DNA from: Heliocidaris erythrogramma | Taxonomy: Eukaryota; Echinodermata; Echinoidea; Camarodonta; Echinometridae | NCBI GenBank assembly: GCA_025617745.1 | Contig: CM046870.1 | Coordinates: forward strand, 4,407,285 to 4,471,284 | DNA: 64,000 bases | Direction of reading: 5' to 3' | Shown here: positions 1 to 12,900 of the stretch, in pieces | Layout of the letters: each line of letters starts with the position of its first letter | Numbering within the stretch: position 1 is the first letter of the stretch | Notes under the pieces: model-generated | What the model was told of the DNA's origin: nothing | The model's database searches: none | The model's input: only the letters and a program-made list of their open reading frames with translations | Position numbers and translations under genes: made by a program

Positions 1-1050
1 GCCCATGCCGACATTGGCCTGAACAATAAGTAACACAATAAATTCAAAACTTAAATCGTCAACAACCCTGCAATAGACCGCTTCTGTAATGTATACAAAT
101 TTATGCACATATATTCTCTGAGCACCTAGTGACGAGCTAATCCATGAACATGCTCTAAATGAGCCTCAATGCTTGGAATCCAGTTTGCATTATCTGTTGC
201 TATGCCCGGCAAGCTTTCAGGTTGTCAAGAACAACCTTTGTTTGAAAGGTATGCATAAAATTTACATATATTACCGAAGCGGTCTATTCAAATGGACGAT
301 ACTTCTGACATTTCGCACGCCACTTATTATTCATCTAATTATTTGCAAATAGGAGTCAACCGTTCAAACCGGCTACATCGTGATGGTCGGCGACTTCAGC
401 ATTAAATGTGCATTTCAGCGATAACAAACCAGTGATTGAAGTGATCCAACACTACATATTGAACGCGACGTAACACTAACGTGCCGAATTGAAGATCCCG
501 TGTGATTTACGTTAGATGGACGGATATCAAGATTATTTCCAATTTGAGGTAGGCAAGAAAGTGATGGAAGGGAGAAAGCAAATGCGGGAAAAATCATGAT
601 AATTGGCGCACCTTTCCCACTTCCCGAGTCATAACGCCTTCAGTTTGAAGGGATAATGTGATTGGTTAATACTTGCAAGCAGCTGTATGAAATAGTTTGG
701 CAAACAGCAAACACTTCCCTCCCCCTTTTCTCTCTCTCTCTCTACTTCTGTCTCTCTCATATGGTACCTTCTCCCCATTCTCTTTCTTCCTCTTCCCCTC
801 TTCACTTTTCTCTCTTCAGACTCCATTCTCCCCCTCTCTCACTCTACTCAACCATCTCTATCTTACCTCACCCTATCACTCTTCCCCTCTCTCTCCCTCT
901 TTCTCTCTCTCTCTCTCTCTCTGTCTCTCTATTTCTAAAATTTGTGCATCTAACATCAAGAAGGCCATCTGGTGATAAATCTAAAATCTTGAGTCCCATT
1001 TTCCTGTCTGTTCTTGGGAAAAGAGCATGGAAGCAAAATGAAAACTGATT
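1..1050. other. Noncoding, downstream flank
   Basis: No gene is seen. 1-660 is unique-looking AT-rich sequence. A pyrimidine-rich stretch (CT)n follows from about 718 to 938 and produces spurious Ser/Leu-rich open frames. Confidence 0.6.
718..938. repeat. (CT)n pyrimidine-rich microsatellite
   Basis: Imperfect CT/CCT-rich tract with its purest run at about 898-928. Confidence 0.85.
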
Positions 1051-1860
1051 TAAAAAAAATTAAATCCCACATACGAAACAATTTAAAAAACACACAGGTA
1101 CCACAACAGGAATTACTTTATCTTAAAAATATCAGAACAATTTATTCTGTACAGAAAAATAACACAAAACATATGAATGAGAATTGACTACAGACGTATA
1201 TTAAAGTAAAACAGTGTACCCCAATATAGAACATACAAAGCCTCCAAGAATGGTGCCAAATATGGATATATTCTGAGAGAAATCAAGTTGTGAAAATTAT
1301 TCCATATTTTCCAGATTTATCATGTTTGCCAATCACTATAGTGTAAATTCCCTTATATCACTACAACGCATGTTCATAACTATTCTGAGTTTATCTATTG
1401 AATATATAATAATTTTCAGGAAATAAAACAAAATATTCCATGAACATATTAATGCATCTGACAACACATTTGAATTGGCAAACGCAACATTTCAGTGTAT
1501 GCTAAGGCAAGAAATAAGTAAGTAGAAAACAATTCATTTCCCTTTTTTAAAATACTTTTTTCAAGGACTATGAAAACATTAAGTGAGATTCAGTAAATGG
1601 ACTTAGGTACAAAGGAAAGCAATTATTTTATTCAGATTTCACAACTATGGCAAGTTTTATAACCATGTTGATCACTTTGAAAGTAATTTTTCTTTTAAAG
1701 AAACCCTATTTTGTCAAAGTTATGATCAACCAAAGTAGTGTTTTTAAATATCATGTCATGGAAAGAATATACATTTCTGAGAGAACCGAAGAAAAATGCT
1801 TTCAGTTTAAACTGAGGAAGAACGACCATTCACCAATCATCAAAAATCCTTCCCTCTCTA

Positions 1861-2134
1861 AGGTAGCTTAGCCAAACGTTGTGGTGCGTAAAAACGCAGG
1901 AAAGACGCATATGACAAAATTCTTCAAAATCAAAATGTTATTCTATAGAGGCACAACCAAAATATTAGGATGTAGAATTAGCATTTACCTCTTTGAACAC
2001 TTTGAGGCAAAATAATCTGAACACTTATTCAGATTTGTCTGATTTTAATTTTAGAAGCACAGACAAAACTAGCAATTTTCCTCTTTGCGTCTTTCCCGCG
2101 TCTTTATGCACCACTGCATTTCGCTACGCTAACT
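1861..2134. mobile_element. MITE family A, copy 1 (274 bp)
   Basis: Shares most of its length with 32,802-33,059 (both contain AAAACGCAGGAAAGACGCAT and TTATTCTATAGAGG). The two ends are imperfect inverted repeats, GTAAAAACGCAGGAAAGACG against the complement of CGTCTTTCCCGCGTCTTTAT. No open frame, so non-autonomous. Confidence 0.75.
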
Positions 2135-5100
2135 TACAAATGAATGTTTTTGTTAGACGCATCATCTTACAGAATTACATTATCTGCAATCTTACGGTGT
2201 TTGATAATTTAAGATTTGAAATGGAATATAAGTGTCACAGCCACAGCAAATAATTGCTCCACAAGTAACTGCACTGCTACATACTCTTTGCTTTAAAAAC
2301 CGCAGAGATATACGACAGGTCACAGAACAACAAGACCATCTTTTCTAAATAGTGTTTGGATGCCAAAGAAAGCAAAAAAGAGTAAGAAAATGATTATTAA
2401 GAGCAAACTAAGAGAGAGAATAATAAGGAATAGCACGAAATTGGCTTCAGCAAATTGAATATTAATGTATATGCAGTATCAGCACAGCAATGTTACTGTA
2501 ATGATAATAACGCTCATAAGAGTAATGATATTAGTTAGTGTATTAATTGAAAAAAACGTGGCCAGTACAAAAAATTGCCTACAACTCCCTTCACTGCTAA
2601 TTTTATGTCGTGCTTCAATCACAACGAAACACCGGTCGGATAATATCTCATCAACTTCAGGACTGAATAGATGTGCTTAACACGTAAATCATATCTCAGA
2701 CTGAAAAAAAAATATCATTGTATTATCTTTAGACCATCCCTACACTTACATATGTAAAAGATTTAAAAAATGGATGTACAAGATGATACTCATACAATTC
2801 AGTACTTGTTCGTACCATTAGGGGAAATGGCCTCAAACCTGCCTCTCCTAAAATGAAAGCAGTAAATAGAACATACTTGTGGTCCTATATTGTCATATTC
2901 AGGAAAAGGAGACTCACTTCTGTTTTACTGGTGAGTGTTCTATAGGAATATAGATGAGATTTAAAAAACATTCATTTGATAAGGCACAACAAAACCATGA
3001 TACCTAGCGAATACTTCTCACATATTAGGTACATGCAGCTGGTAAGGATTCAAAAAGAGATAGAGCCGTTGGACATAACAACTTTATAAAAACTAAAAAT
3101 AGTATATTTGGATTAACATGTTTTTGAAATATAATATTCTCTTCTTTTTTTTCATCCCTAATTCTCATGTCATTACAGGAGCATGACTGAACAGCAGGGA
3201 TAAAATCGTAGCATTTTGAATTTCAGAAATCTATCTGTTTTCTATCTGTTTTCTGCCATCATAATTGATTTTGGTCCGAAAGCTTACCCCTTTAACTTAA
3301 ACAAAGTGACCCCTAAATTCAGAAATTTTCAGCACAATACCTTAACCCCCACCGCCTTTAACACTGTTGTCAAATACTGTATTGTTTCCAGAATCGAGTA
3401 CAAAAGTAATGAAATAATCAACGGTTAGTTTTAAAGTTTTCCTCACAAAATGGCAAATTGGAAGGCTGGAATGTACATGTAGTGCACTTCAGAAGGCTTA
3501 ATTTTAACAGGAAAAAAAATCTGAGTGATCCGTTTTAGGTTAAATGTTATATATTGAAGATAAAATGGCAAGCTGAGATTTCAGTTGCTTTTCAAATTAA
3601 CTATTCCTTTAAACAGCAGAAAAACTGGGTGAAATATAAACAAAATTAGTCAAAGTGCAATCATTTTTATCTGGCACAATCAAAATCATATTATAAATGA
3701 GTCATATCACTATACTTGTTGTGTTAGAATAAGAGTCATTATCAAAAGGGAATATAATTGTACAAGGCATATTTTACCATCATGGATGTGCACAAGAACT
3801 TGATTCTTAGAGATTATATACCTTTTAATCAAAATTTTTTAAATGTGTTGTCAAATTTACTTTCTCAATTGTGCAGTTATCTGTTTTAATACATCTTTCT
3901 AATAGACCAGCATACGTGTAGCTACATGTAAATAAAACCTACATGATTGTCTTAAATTTTTCATCTTACGGTGCTGGAATTGCGTCATCTTGCATCATAA
4001 CATTAAAAATGGTTCTACCGGTAATACAATTTGGTCTAGAGCTTACATTATATTACAAAGGCCTTGTCAAAGCACTTCATTATGGATATATACTGGTACA
4101 GTATAGTATAGTAAGAAAAGAAAATATATTATATCAAGTAATTTCAGTTCATCTGCAATCTTAGTAAATCAGAGACTAAAATAGGATAATATCATAAGGC
4201 TTTTTCTGCCTGTACATTGCATCTCTGAGTGGCATTTGATCAAAAGCTTTGACGTGTATTTGTGACAGGAAAATACGTACATACAAAAAATTAAATACAG
4301 TGTGAAGACAGCTTTCCCCAATTTAGAAATAATAAAGTCTGCAATACCTTCTATGATCTATAACAGTGTGTTGTAGAGGAAAATAATTTACATGTACATA
4401 CTGATACAGATGCGTCTCAATGAAGATTCAAATTGCAATGGATATTCACAGTGCTGCAACAAGCATTTAGAAAACGTCAACTCAATCGTCAAAAGCTACA
4501 GACAAAATCATATACAGTCAAACGCAGATATAAATAATTACAAAAAGAAAGTAAGAACACAATAGTCGATAAACTTAGGATGTCATATTGCCCAATGTTT
4601 TTACATGTAAAACACAAAACACCTCCACGCACTCAAGCTTCTGAGTTGCATAACATAGAGCACAGCACTTTGCCGCATAATATATATAAAGTATAAAAAG
4701 AACTTCAAGACACAAAAATAATGTCTTACAGAATCAGCAAGTAGATAATCATAAATAGAAAATTTCTTAACAATTTCATCCTTTCTATATACATTTGTGT
4801 TGTTTATATATACTTTTTTCATATATAAAAAAATTATTTCTAACTATATAAAAAAGAATAATTACTTTTACAATTTCCTCCATTCATATTACACAGAGGA
4901 AGCAATCATACTTTCTCAATGTCGTCGCTTGAGGACCATAAGGACGTAACTCTACACAGGCTGTGTAGATTCAAGAGGCCTTTTGGTTCTGAAACAAGAA
5001 CTTCATTGCAAGAAAACATTGCAAATATGGATACGATGATAATAACATCTTTGCCTCATAAAGTTGGTCTTAAAGTATTACAGTATGCAATGCTAAAAGT

Positions 5101-5275
5101 GATTTGATGTTGTTTTTATGGAAGGATCTGATGGCATCACACCCTATCAGAATTCCCATTGAGCTAAACAGCCATAAAGGACAATATCAGATGAACCTGG
5201 ATTGCTCCATGTCTATACATGGGCATAAGTCACTTTTTCATTCCACAAGAGATTTTCACTGAGAAATTTGTCAGC

Positions 5276-5347
5276 TGAGTGCCAGAAGGGCTTAAACTCT
5301 TTATCTTATACTATAGCACAGGGTTTATGCCCTTTTGGTCATCAACC
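5276..5347. repeat. Hairpin repeat family B, copy 1
   Basis: GAGTGCCAGAAGGGCTTAAA and, about 30 bases on, TTTATGCCCTTTTGGTC form inverted arms. Related hairpins occur at 45,354, 46,517 and 49,601. Confidence 0.65.
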
Positions 5348-5610
5348 GATGAATTCCGACTTTTCTGCAGTGAAATCATTAAAGAACAGAACAGAAGTGA
5401 TGAAATAAATGCCTCAGTACATGGCTATGATGATAAAGATATTGAGCTTCATGTACATGTATGATGAGAATATTTTCCATCAGGTAGAGTGTATAAGATG
5501 AATAGTATCACATCATTTACAGCTTAGGGTAGAAATGACCATACGTCTCCCAATATCCTTTCTGAGCTTCATTATGATAATCACATCATCACTGTCCACT
5601 CGCTTCTCAA

Positions 5611-5642
5611 CAACTGACCATAACTGACCATAACTGACCATT
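5611..5642. repeat. Short tandem repeat, 10 bp x 3
   Basis: Three copies of AACTGACCAT in a row. Confidence 0.9.
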
Positions 5643-6589
5643 ATCAAGCACCACTGACCCAAATAAGATTAGATATTATCCCATTTATTTCTAAATGGGG
5701 CAAAACATCAAACGAGTAACTTCCCCTCCCTGTCATAAATTGTTATCTTCGTTCTGCCCGATGCTATTGAAAGAAAGCAAGTACATGGGCAACCGGTGGA
5801 CCCGAGTCCTATCTGAGGGACTTGCCTCTAGTAATTTAGGGACGTGCAATGCCTTACCAAAGGACATTAGTTCATCAACATAAATTATGAACCAGGGAAC
5901 TCCCAGTTACAAGACAAATGCTGTACCATCGCACCATCATGGCTCCAATTACACTATATTCACTACAAAAGATGTGCTCTTGGTAATCATACAGATAATG
6001 TCCTTTTTCCAGATATACGAGGTACAATTATTTCATAATAAATGCTTTAATCATTGAACAGTGAGTTGAGTAAAAACAAGGCAACATACCTACTTTTTAT
6101 ACCTTTGTATACCTAGTGTAAAAATGAAGGTCGTGTTACATAGGAAGCGTGCCCCACTTAAATTTCAAAGATACACACTGTATATTGGTGAACAATTGTT
6201 GAAGATGATACCCTAATTATATAAAGGTCTTGTGAAACATTACGCAATCAGCAAACGATCTAGAAGGAACTACTTGTAGTCTTGCTTTTCGCATCATATC
6301 TACACATCTACCATTACTAAAAATTGATACACTATACGAATTGTTTTCACCATTTCATAGTTAGGTGCTAGAGTATGGACAATGATATCTTGCTAATTCT
6401 TAAATCACAAGTGGTTGCTAACACTTTGAATATCACTTTTGCCTGTAGACATGGTGTACATGTGCGCTAATCACTACATAACAATATAAGGTATATCATC
6501 AATTCCATTTCTCTATCTTCTTTAATACCAAGTGTATTCAATTTGTTCAGGTAATGTTGATTTTACTGCATATTAAGCGTGAAAGGAAA

Positions 6590-6705
6590 CCCAGACAAGT
6601 TGGAGCCCCAATATGTTCTGTGCAATATGAAGTCTGAAAGGCCCAAAGATCAGTGGAAACATAGCCTGAAGAAATCAGGTCATAACCTGAAAAGTTGCAT
6701 CATTT
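6590..6705. repeat. Dispersed repeat family F, copy 1
   Basis: GTGCAATATGAAGTCTGAAA...AGCCTGAAGAAATCAGG, just 3' of the FMNL stop, so inside the probable 3' UTR. Confidence 0.55.
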
Positions 6706-6808
6706 AATATACAGGTCTTCTTTCCTCATATCTATTAGGTAGTAAATGCTGTTGATAGAGTGTGTGGTCAGTGCTCTGTGCTGGTCAATCTCTCCGTCCA
6801 TCGGTCAT

Positions 6809-6912
6809 CTAGATGACCATCTCGTCAGCCAGGATCGTCGGTCGTTCCACCTGTCTACGCCGGAGACTCCGCCGTATGCCATCGGCACGTCGGTATGGCT
6901 CGTTTTTCAGAT
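6809..6912 (-). CDS. FMNL: FMNL last coding exon (basic C-terminal tail, stop)
   Basis: 104 nt. It completes Asp929 and encodes residues 930-962, [20 protein letters not shown] then [13 protein letters not shown], ending at TAG (6,809-6,811). It resembles the FMNL C-terminal isoform with LRNQPYRRADAVRRSVRRR rather than the KTVPFTARTAKR isoform. The basic run after the DAD normally strengthens autoinhibition. Acceptor CCTCTTAG. It is 5.8 kb from the previous exon. Confidence 0.93.
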
Positions 6913-9900
6913 CTAAGAGGGTGTGATGGGGGGAGGAAAACAAGAGACATTTCTAAACTGAGCTGCTAGCCATTTGTGGATGTGGGGAAGGGGAGGGGCA
7001 CAGGGTTTTTTTTTAGGAGGAGGGGTATGGAAGATGTTTTCAGATCTGACAAAAACTCAAGGCAGGAAAATAAAGACGATCTCTCAGCTGACTTGCTTAC
7101 CACACCTGTCAAACTTCCACAGCGAAAATTAAAGATCTCCCAAGGCAAATTTGGGATAGCATGTATTTTGTATGCTTTTACACAGAAGTTTTCACAGAAA
7201 GCGGGAATCTCGTCTTCATAAATTTGTGTAACTTCTGAAGGTTCCCCAAACAGAAATAATTCCTCTGAAATAGGAATGGTTGGCAGCTAATCGAACCACC
7301 GGTGAATGTGAGGGGGGGGGCATAGGAGGCATGCTTTCCCCCCCTTTTTTGGTTGTTACCATGTCCCATGTCCTGCTTGTATACAAGATTTCCTTGGGAA
7401 TTAAAAACTGAAAGGGCAATAGTGGTCTGTCTCATCCGCTACTGCTAATGATGCATTCAAAGTTTGTTTACATTCTCATGGTATGAAAAGAAAGAATTCA
7501 GCAAAAAAAGCTACATGTACATATTATGTACAGGTATGATAAATATTGTTTGCTAAGAGCCGGAAGGACATTAACTAGAATTGTCAGTTACAACAATTCT
7601 GGCCTCAAAGCAGACAATATTGGACAAAAAGGAAAACATAATACTAATTATCATAAAAAGAAATATCATTACCTAGTGTGCACAGTACTTTATTAAATCT
7701 AGAATTTGGCATGATTGTGAGCATTTGCAATGTTGAAATCATTTCAAACCATATATGTACCGGGTACATTATTTTGTACTTGGTCAGCAGCATGGATATT
7801 TTTTGTACCAATAAAAAACAGAGCATGGATATTTTCTGTTCCAATAAAATTAACTCCATTAACTCATAATTATGATATTGGACATGAAATTCCACAAACT
7901 GGAATAACTTCATGTTAGATTTTAATAGATTCTTCTTCTTTTTTTTGGGGGGGGGGGGGGGAAGGGGGGAGTGGGGTTTTTTCTAAATTTTTAATGCAAA
8001 TCATGAAAAAGTCTTGGTTTTTCAAAAATAAAAAATGAATAAAAAGCAAAATCAAATAAATTCTGCAATGTTAATCCCTCACTGTCTTTTGATATTCACT
8101 CTGATTATTTATGACAATGTTTTGAGCATGTTCCACGAATAAGGATGAAGGAGTGAATAATTTGTGCATTAAGATTGGATGATTTGGGGTTCATTTCACT
8201 CAAACCTACTACATGTACATATACATGTATCCACTACAGAGTTTAAAATACAGTTTATAAATGTTTACACATCATCTGATGACTTGAAGGAATGTCTAAT
8301 AATTACTGAGAAAGTGTCTATACATGTTCGTGAATGTATACATAGAACAAACGTTTGGTTACAATCACAAAAATTAATTTCAAACATCCTTTTTTTAATC
8401 TGCAGAATTGCATCCCCTGCCAAAGAGGAGATAGATTCTGAAAATATACATATTTTTTTTTGCAGTCTGTTTTAGTTTTTAGTTCTTCATCATACAAATA
8501 ATTACCATGAACTATATTTATATATAATATATAATTATATATTATAATTATATCACTAAAACACCTAAAACACTTATGATAATTATCTTAATCTCTAATA
8601 TTAGCTTTAGAAATAAAAATCACAGTTACCGAAATATAAAAAGGAAAAAAAAAAAGATTTTTTTTTTTTCAAACACTAGATTTACTCTACTTAAGTACTT
8701 GCCAAGCATATACATGTATAGAGAAACATATATAAAAAAAAACTCTACTAAATACTGAGTAAAGCATAGCTTTTTTTTATATTGAAAGAAATAGGACGCT
8801 TCACTAGTATAAGAAGAAAAAAAAGTCTTAAGATTTGTCAATAAACAAAATACACTACGGTATTAGAGATGGATAGTAATTAAATGTAAAAGGTGGCCAT
8901 CTTCTTTGTGATACACAAGAAATAAAATGCATTACTTAAAAAGCTTCAGGATTAATTCTATTTCATAAAATAAGACGTGGATAAAGAAGTGATGTATGTC
9001 TAAATCTAAATTCTGTGACACGTGTCTAAATCTAAATTCTGTGACACAAGTCTAAATCTAAACTCTGTGATGTACATGTACATGTAAACAATCTAAATTT
9101 TAAAAGCTGCAAGCACAAGTGTACTGTGGGGAGTGCAAAGCAAAATTTTCAGCCAAAAGCTGAGTGTACATGTACATGTATATGTGAAAGAAGCAACAAA
9201 AAAAAAGATTAATATTTGGAAGCAAGCGAATTGGACTAAAGCAAATAATTCTGACTCAAACTTTAAACAGATAAAACTTTGGGGCTAGAAGATGTCATGG
9301 ATAACTACATAAATTTTTGTGCACTCGTTGTACAGTGATTTATGATTTGAAATGATTTCAATTTTCTTTCCTTTTTCAAGCTCGTGGATACACTTTTTTA
9401 AAATCAAGGCATTTTCATGAATGATGATGAGAACTTCACAATTCATATCCTCCATGCTTTGAAATCAGAGAACAGTGAAATAAAAATTCAAAGTTTAAAT
9501 TTTCTACATCAGACATTGAAGTACACATGTATGGTGATGTATGTAATCTTTAATATGGCTTTTTTTCACTGTTATTTGATGATAATGAACTACAAAATAT
9601 GACTGAAATGAATATCTTGAAAACATCTAATGGTTAACTTTCTGTTATAGCAAATGAAACATCATTTCTATCATGAAAATACCTTTTTGTGCAAAACTAT
9701 TTCTTGTTAGAATTAATGATGGTACGATCCACTTGTTTAGTGGAGTGGAGAGATTAAAATGGGATTAAAATGGGATTAAAATGGGATTAAAGGGATTAGA
9801 GCTTACCGAGCTTGTCTTAAAGCTGATCATTTGAGCAAGCGGGAGAAACAAAAATCAATGGAGAGCGGTAGAAGTAGTAGAGTAGGGGCAGAGATTAAAA

Positions 9901-12900
9901 CCATCAACAGAATAAAATAAAACAAAGAAACATGCAATATGTTAGGCCATGGAAATAAAAAAAGTTAATCATTAATACAGATGAAGGTCTAACCAGTGGA
10001 ATAGAAAATCATAGATACAAAAATATACCAGAAATAAATAAATGAAATTATAAGAAAATTCATTGGGAAACTTTTTTAAAATGAGGATTTCCAAAATCAA
10101 ATTAAGAAATACTAGTTTATACACGTTTCTGTGACCTAAGTACATGATTTAATATATTAATCAATGAAAATGTGAATATTTACTTGACTGTGTTCTTTCT
10201 GGATATCTCGGTTTTCAAATATACCAATGCTCTTTACTAAATGGATTTATGGTTTATGGAATTGATTAAAGCCCATGAATGTTGCCTTTTGGGCAAATGA
10301 AATCAATAAAAAAAAAGACCCCAAATTTTGGAATGTAGCGATGGTTATTTATTTTACTTCTAGGTGATGCATCGAGCAATGTTATGAGCATCATTCTCAT
10401 TTAAATCATTTGAGGAGTATAGTCGCATGATATAAATTTTTAAAATTTAGCTCTTCTACTGGCTTTTGCATCCTTTCTTAAATTCGCCCAGATGATGACC
10501 ATCTAACCATCTTCCCCGCTATCTTTTATTCTGTTTGAAATCTGATAGTTTCACACAACAATTTCAATTCTTCATAATTTCTTATTAATCACGAATGTTA
10601 TGATTTGACTAAAAACTTTCCAAGTTCTCCAAAGTGGTTCAAGGTGCTTTCCATGCAAGTGCTTTTGGGCCCACTAAAGATAAAGTTGGGTTTCTAATCA
10701 CAAATTTCAAATTTTCATTCCCGAGGGTCTGTTTTCTACACAGTGTGAAAGCAAACGGGTGAAAAAGGATCAACTCAAAACTAAATAATATAATATAAAT
10801 CATAACAGAAAAAAACAACTACTCATGCAGTTAACTAATAACACAGTGAACAATCCCATCTACTCCACTGAAGATGTAAAATGGCCATGACAAGTTACTT
10901 TATATGTACATATGTAGCCCACAATTTATAAACAGTGTAATTTCAGATTCCTATTATGCAATGAAGTTTTGCTCCTAAACTGTTTACCTGCAATGAGTAC
11001 ACCTGTAAGTATTATTTTATATTTTCTCTCTCTTAAGACCAATATGTATATTGTATACTTTATTACTGTACAAACATGCATGAAGATTTATTATTTATAA
11101 CTACATGTACCTGTACCTGTCAGTTTCTATTTCAATTGATATATACTGTACATCATACATGTATATAAAATCTTAATAACAGCTCCATTTTTTAAGTACT
11201 AATCACCTCCTAATTTGAATTAAAAAAATAAAAACTACTACCAAGGCACCTCTGTTCAGATTGATAATACCATACTTCCTATTAAACAACATATCTGGTT
11301 ATACAATGCATTCTCACTCTGTGCCACTGTTTTTTAATACATGTTTTGCAGAAGAAATTGTTCCACACGCGTACAATATAGGCAATATTGGCCTTTACCA
11401 TGTGGGGGGGGGGGGGGGGGGGGGGGGGGGGTCTGCTAACGATTTAGGATAAAGAGGGTAACTACACATATATGTAAGGAAGGAATATACATGTAACAGA
11501 TAGTATGATTGTTACAAGTGCAGTTTGTGCATAAGGAGGCTCTTTAAATAAGTAGATTTCATTATAAGTAGAAAAGTAGATTTCATTATTGCACTATTAA
11601 TTTACATACTTTATATATGGGTATGCTAATGGAGTTTGGGGAAGGGCTATAATAAGCAAAAGGTGGTATCACAACAAAATGAAAATCAAATTTTGTAAGA
11701 CCTGTTGCTTTCCAAATGTCCCAGTTCAGGAGGTAGGGGATTTAAGAGCAAATAAACTACATATCTTTAATATCATGAATGAAAAACTAATTATGCTTTC
11801 ATTTTATAATTATGTTTTAAAACTTCATATTCTTTGTATCAAATATCCATTTATATTCATGAAATGTTTTACAATCCATATTTTAGATTCCATCATGAAG
11901 GTTTTATTTGTAAGTGTCAAATTTGGTTTATCTTTAACAAGAGAAAATTTAATAGAAATCTTTTAATTATGAATCCAATTTTTCAATAACTAAAATGTCT
12001 ACTAATTATTGATGAACAAGGAATAGTTTATACATGTAGTCTAATGTTTGTTTAATTAACTCTAATGTGATCAAATGCCTTTCACCATGTTATGGGTTGG
12101 GACAATACAAAACAAAAATTTGGTTATGAACCTATGGCAACACGTTTCCAATGAAAATTCCCGTCACCACTTTAATATATTGGGGGGAGATAGGGTGAGG
12201 AAAGAAGAAGATATATTTTGGTTAAAAATACGATATCAATAACTCTGCAACCATTTTGAGTAAACAAACAAACTTAAGACAGATAACAAATAGGAGTTTT
12301 AAAACCAATCAAAGTATAGCTGTTGCCCAGAAGTAAAAGAAAATTAAGTGTATTGAGTAAAACTATTTACATTTGTAGATTTGTTATCCACATATCACCA
12401 GAATAAGTTGAACACGGTCAAACAACGATTTTATTAAATCAAACACATCACCAAAGGGTCAATAACAAAGCATAAGGATTTCAAGTAACAAATTTTGTTA
12501 ATATCCTTTTAATATAGGCTTCCTTCATTCACAAACAACCCCGTAGTTAATCACTTAAAAAGTAGTGTATTCATCAACCATAGCTTTGAATAGAACCAAA
12601 CAGACAATTACATATTCACAAAACTCTTGTGCTATTTAAAGTAGTGACATGCAAGCATTTGATCTGGTTTCAGTGATTGTCTACTTTAGATCAAGTGATG
12701 CGGAAAGTGTCTCACCTGAGATGATGTTTTCGATGGCTCCGTCCGAGACTTCTTTGGGCCCTTTCTCTTTGTTCCTGTACCGTGTCTCGAGCTCAGCTAC
12801 TACTGCAGCCTGGGAGTGATAGCAATGAGTGAGTGGAAGATGAGATTACGTGTTGAATATTGGATGCGCACTAGCGCTTACGCATGACTCAAAGTCCAAC

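Larger units (their letters stand above)
1051..6808 (-). other. FMNL: AT-rich noncoding sequence, probably long 3' UTR of FMNL
   Basis: No gene on either strand. It directly follows the stop codon, stays A/T-rich, and has no splice-bounded homology. Possible AATAAA signals on the minus strand include 5,693-5,698 and 1,141-1,146, so the transcript end cannot be fixed by eye. A 274 bp inverted-repeat element lies at 1,861-2,134 and a hairpin repeat at 5,276-5,347, so not all of it need be ancestral UTR. Confidence 0.4.
6913..12715 (-). other. FMNL: Intron 24 (5.8 kb), separates DAD from tail exon
   Basis: AT-rich, no gene seen. It holds a MITE pair member (7,099-7,292), G runs at about 7,311 and 7,947-7,961, AT-rich palindromic sequence near 8,515-8,560, two short tandem arrays (8,999 and 9,752) and a 28-base G run (11,404). 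In vertebrates an alternative C-terminal exon lies at this position; I did not find one here. Confidence 0.7.
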
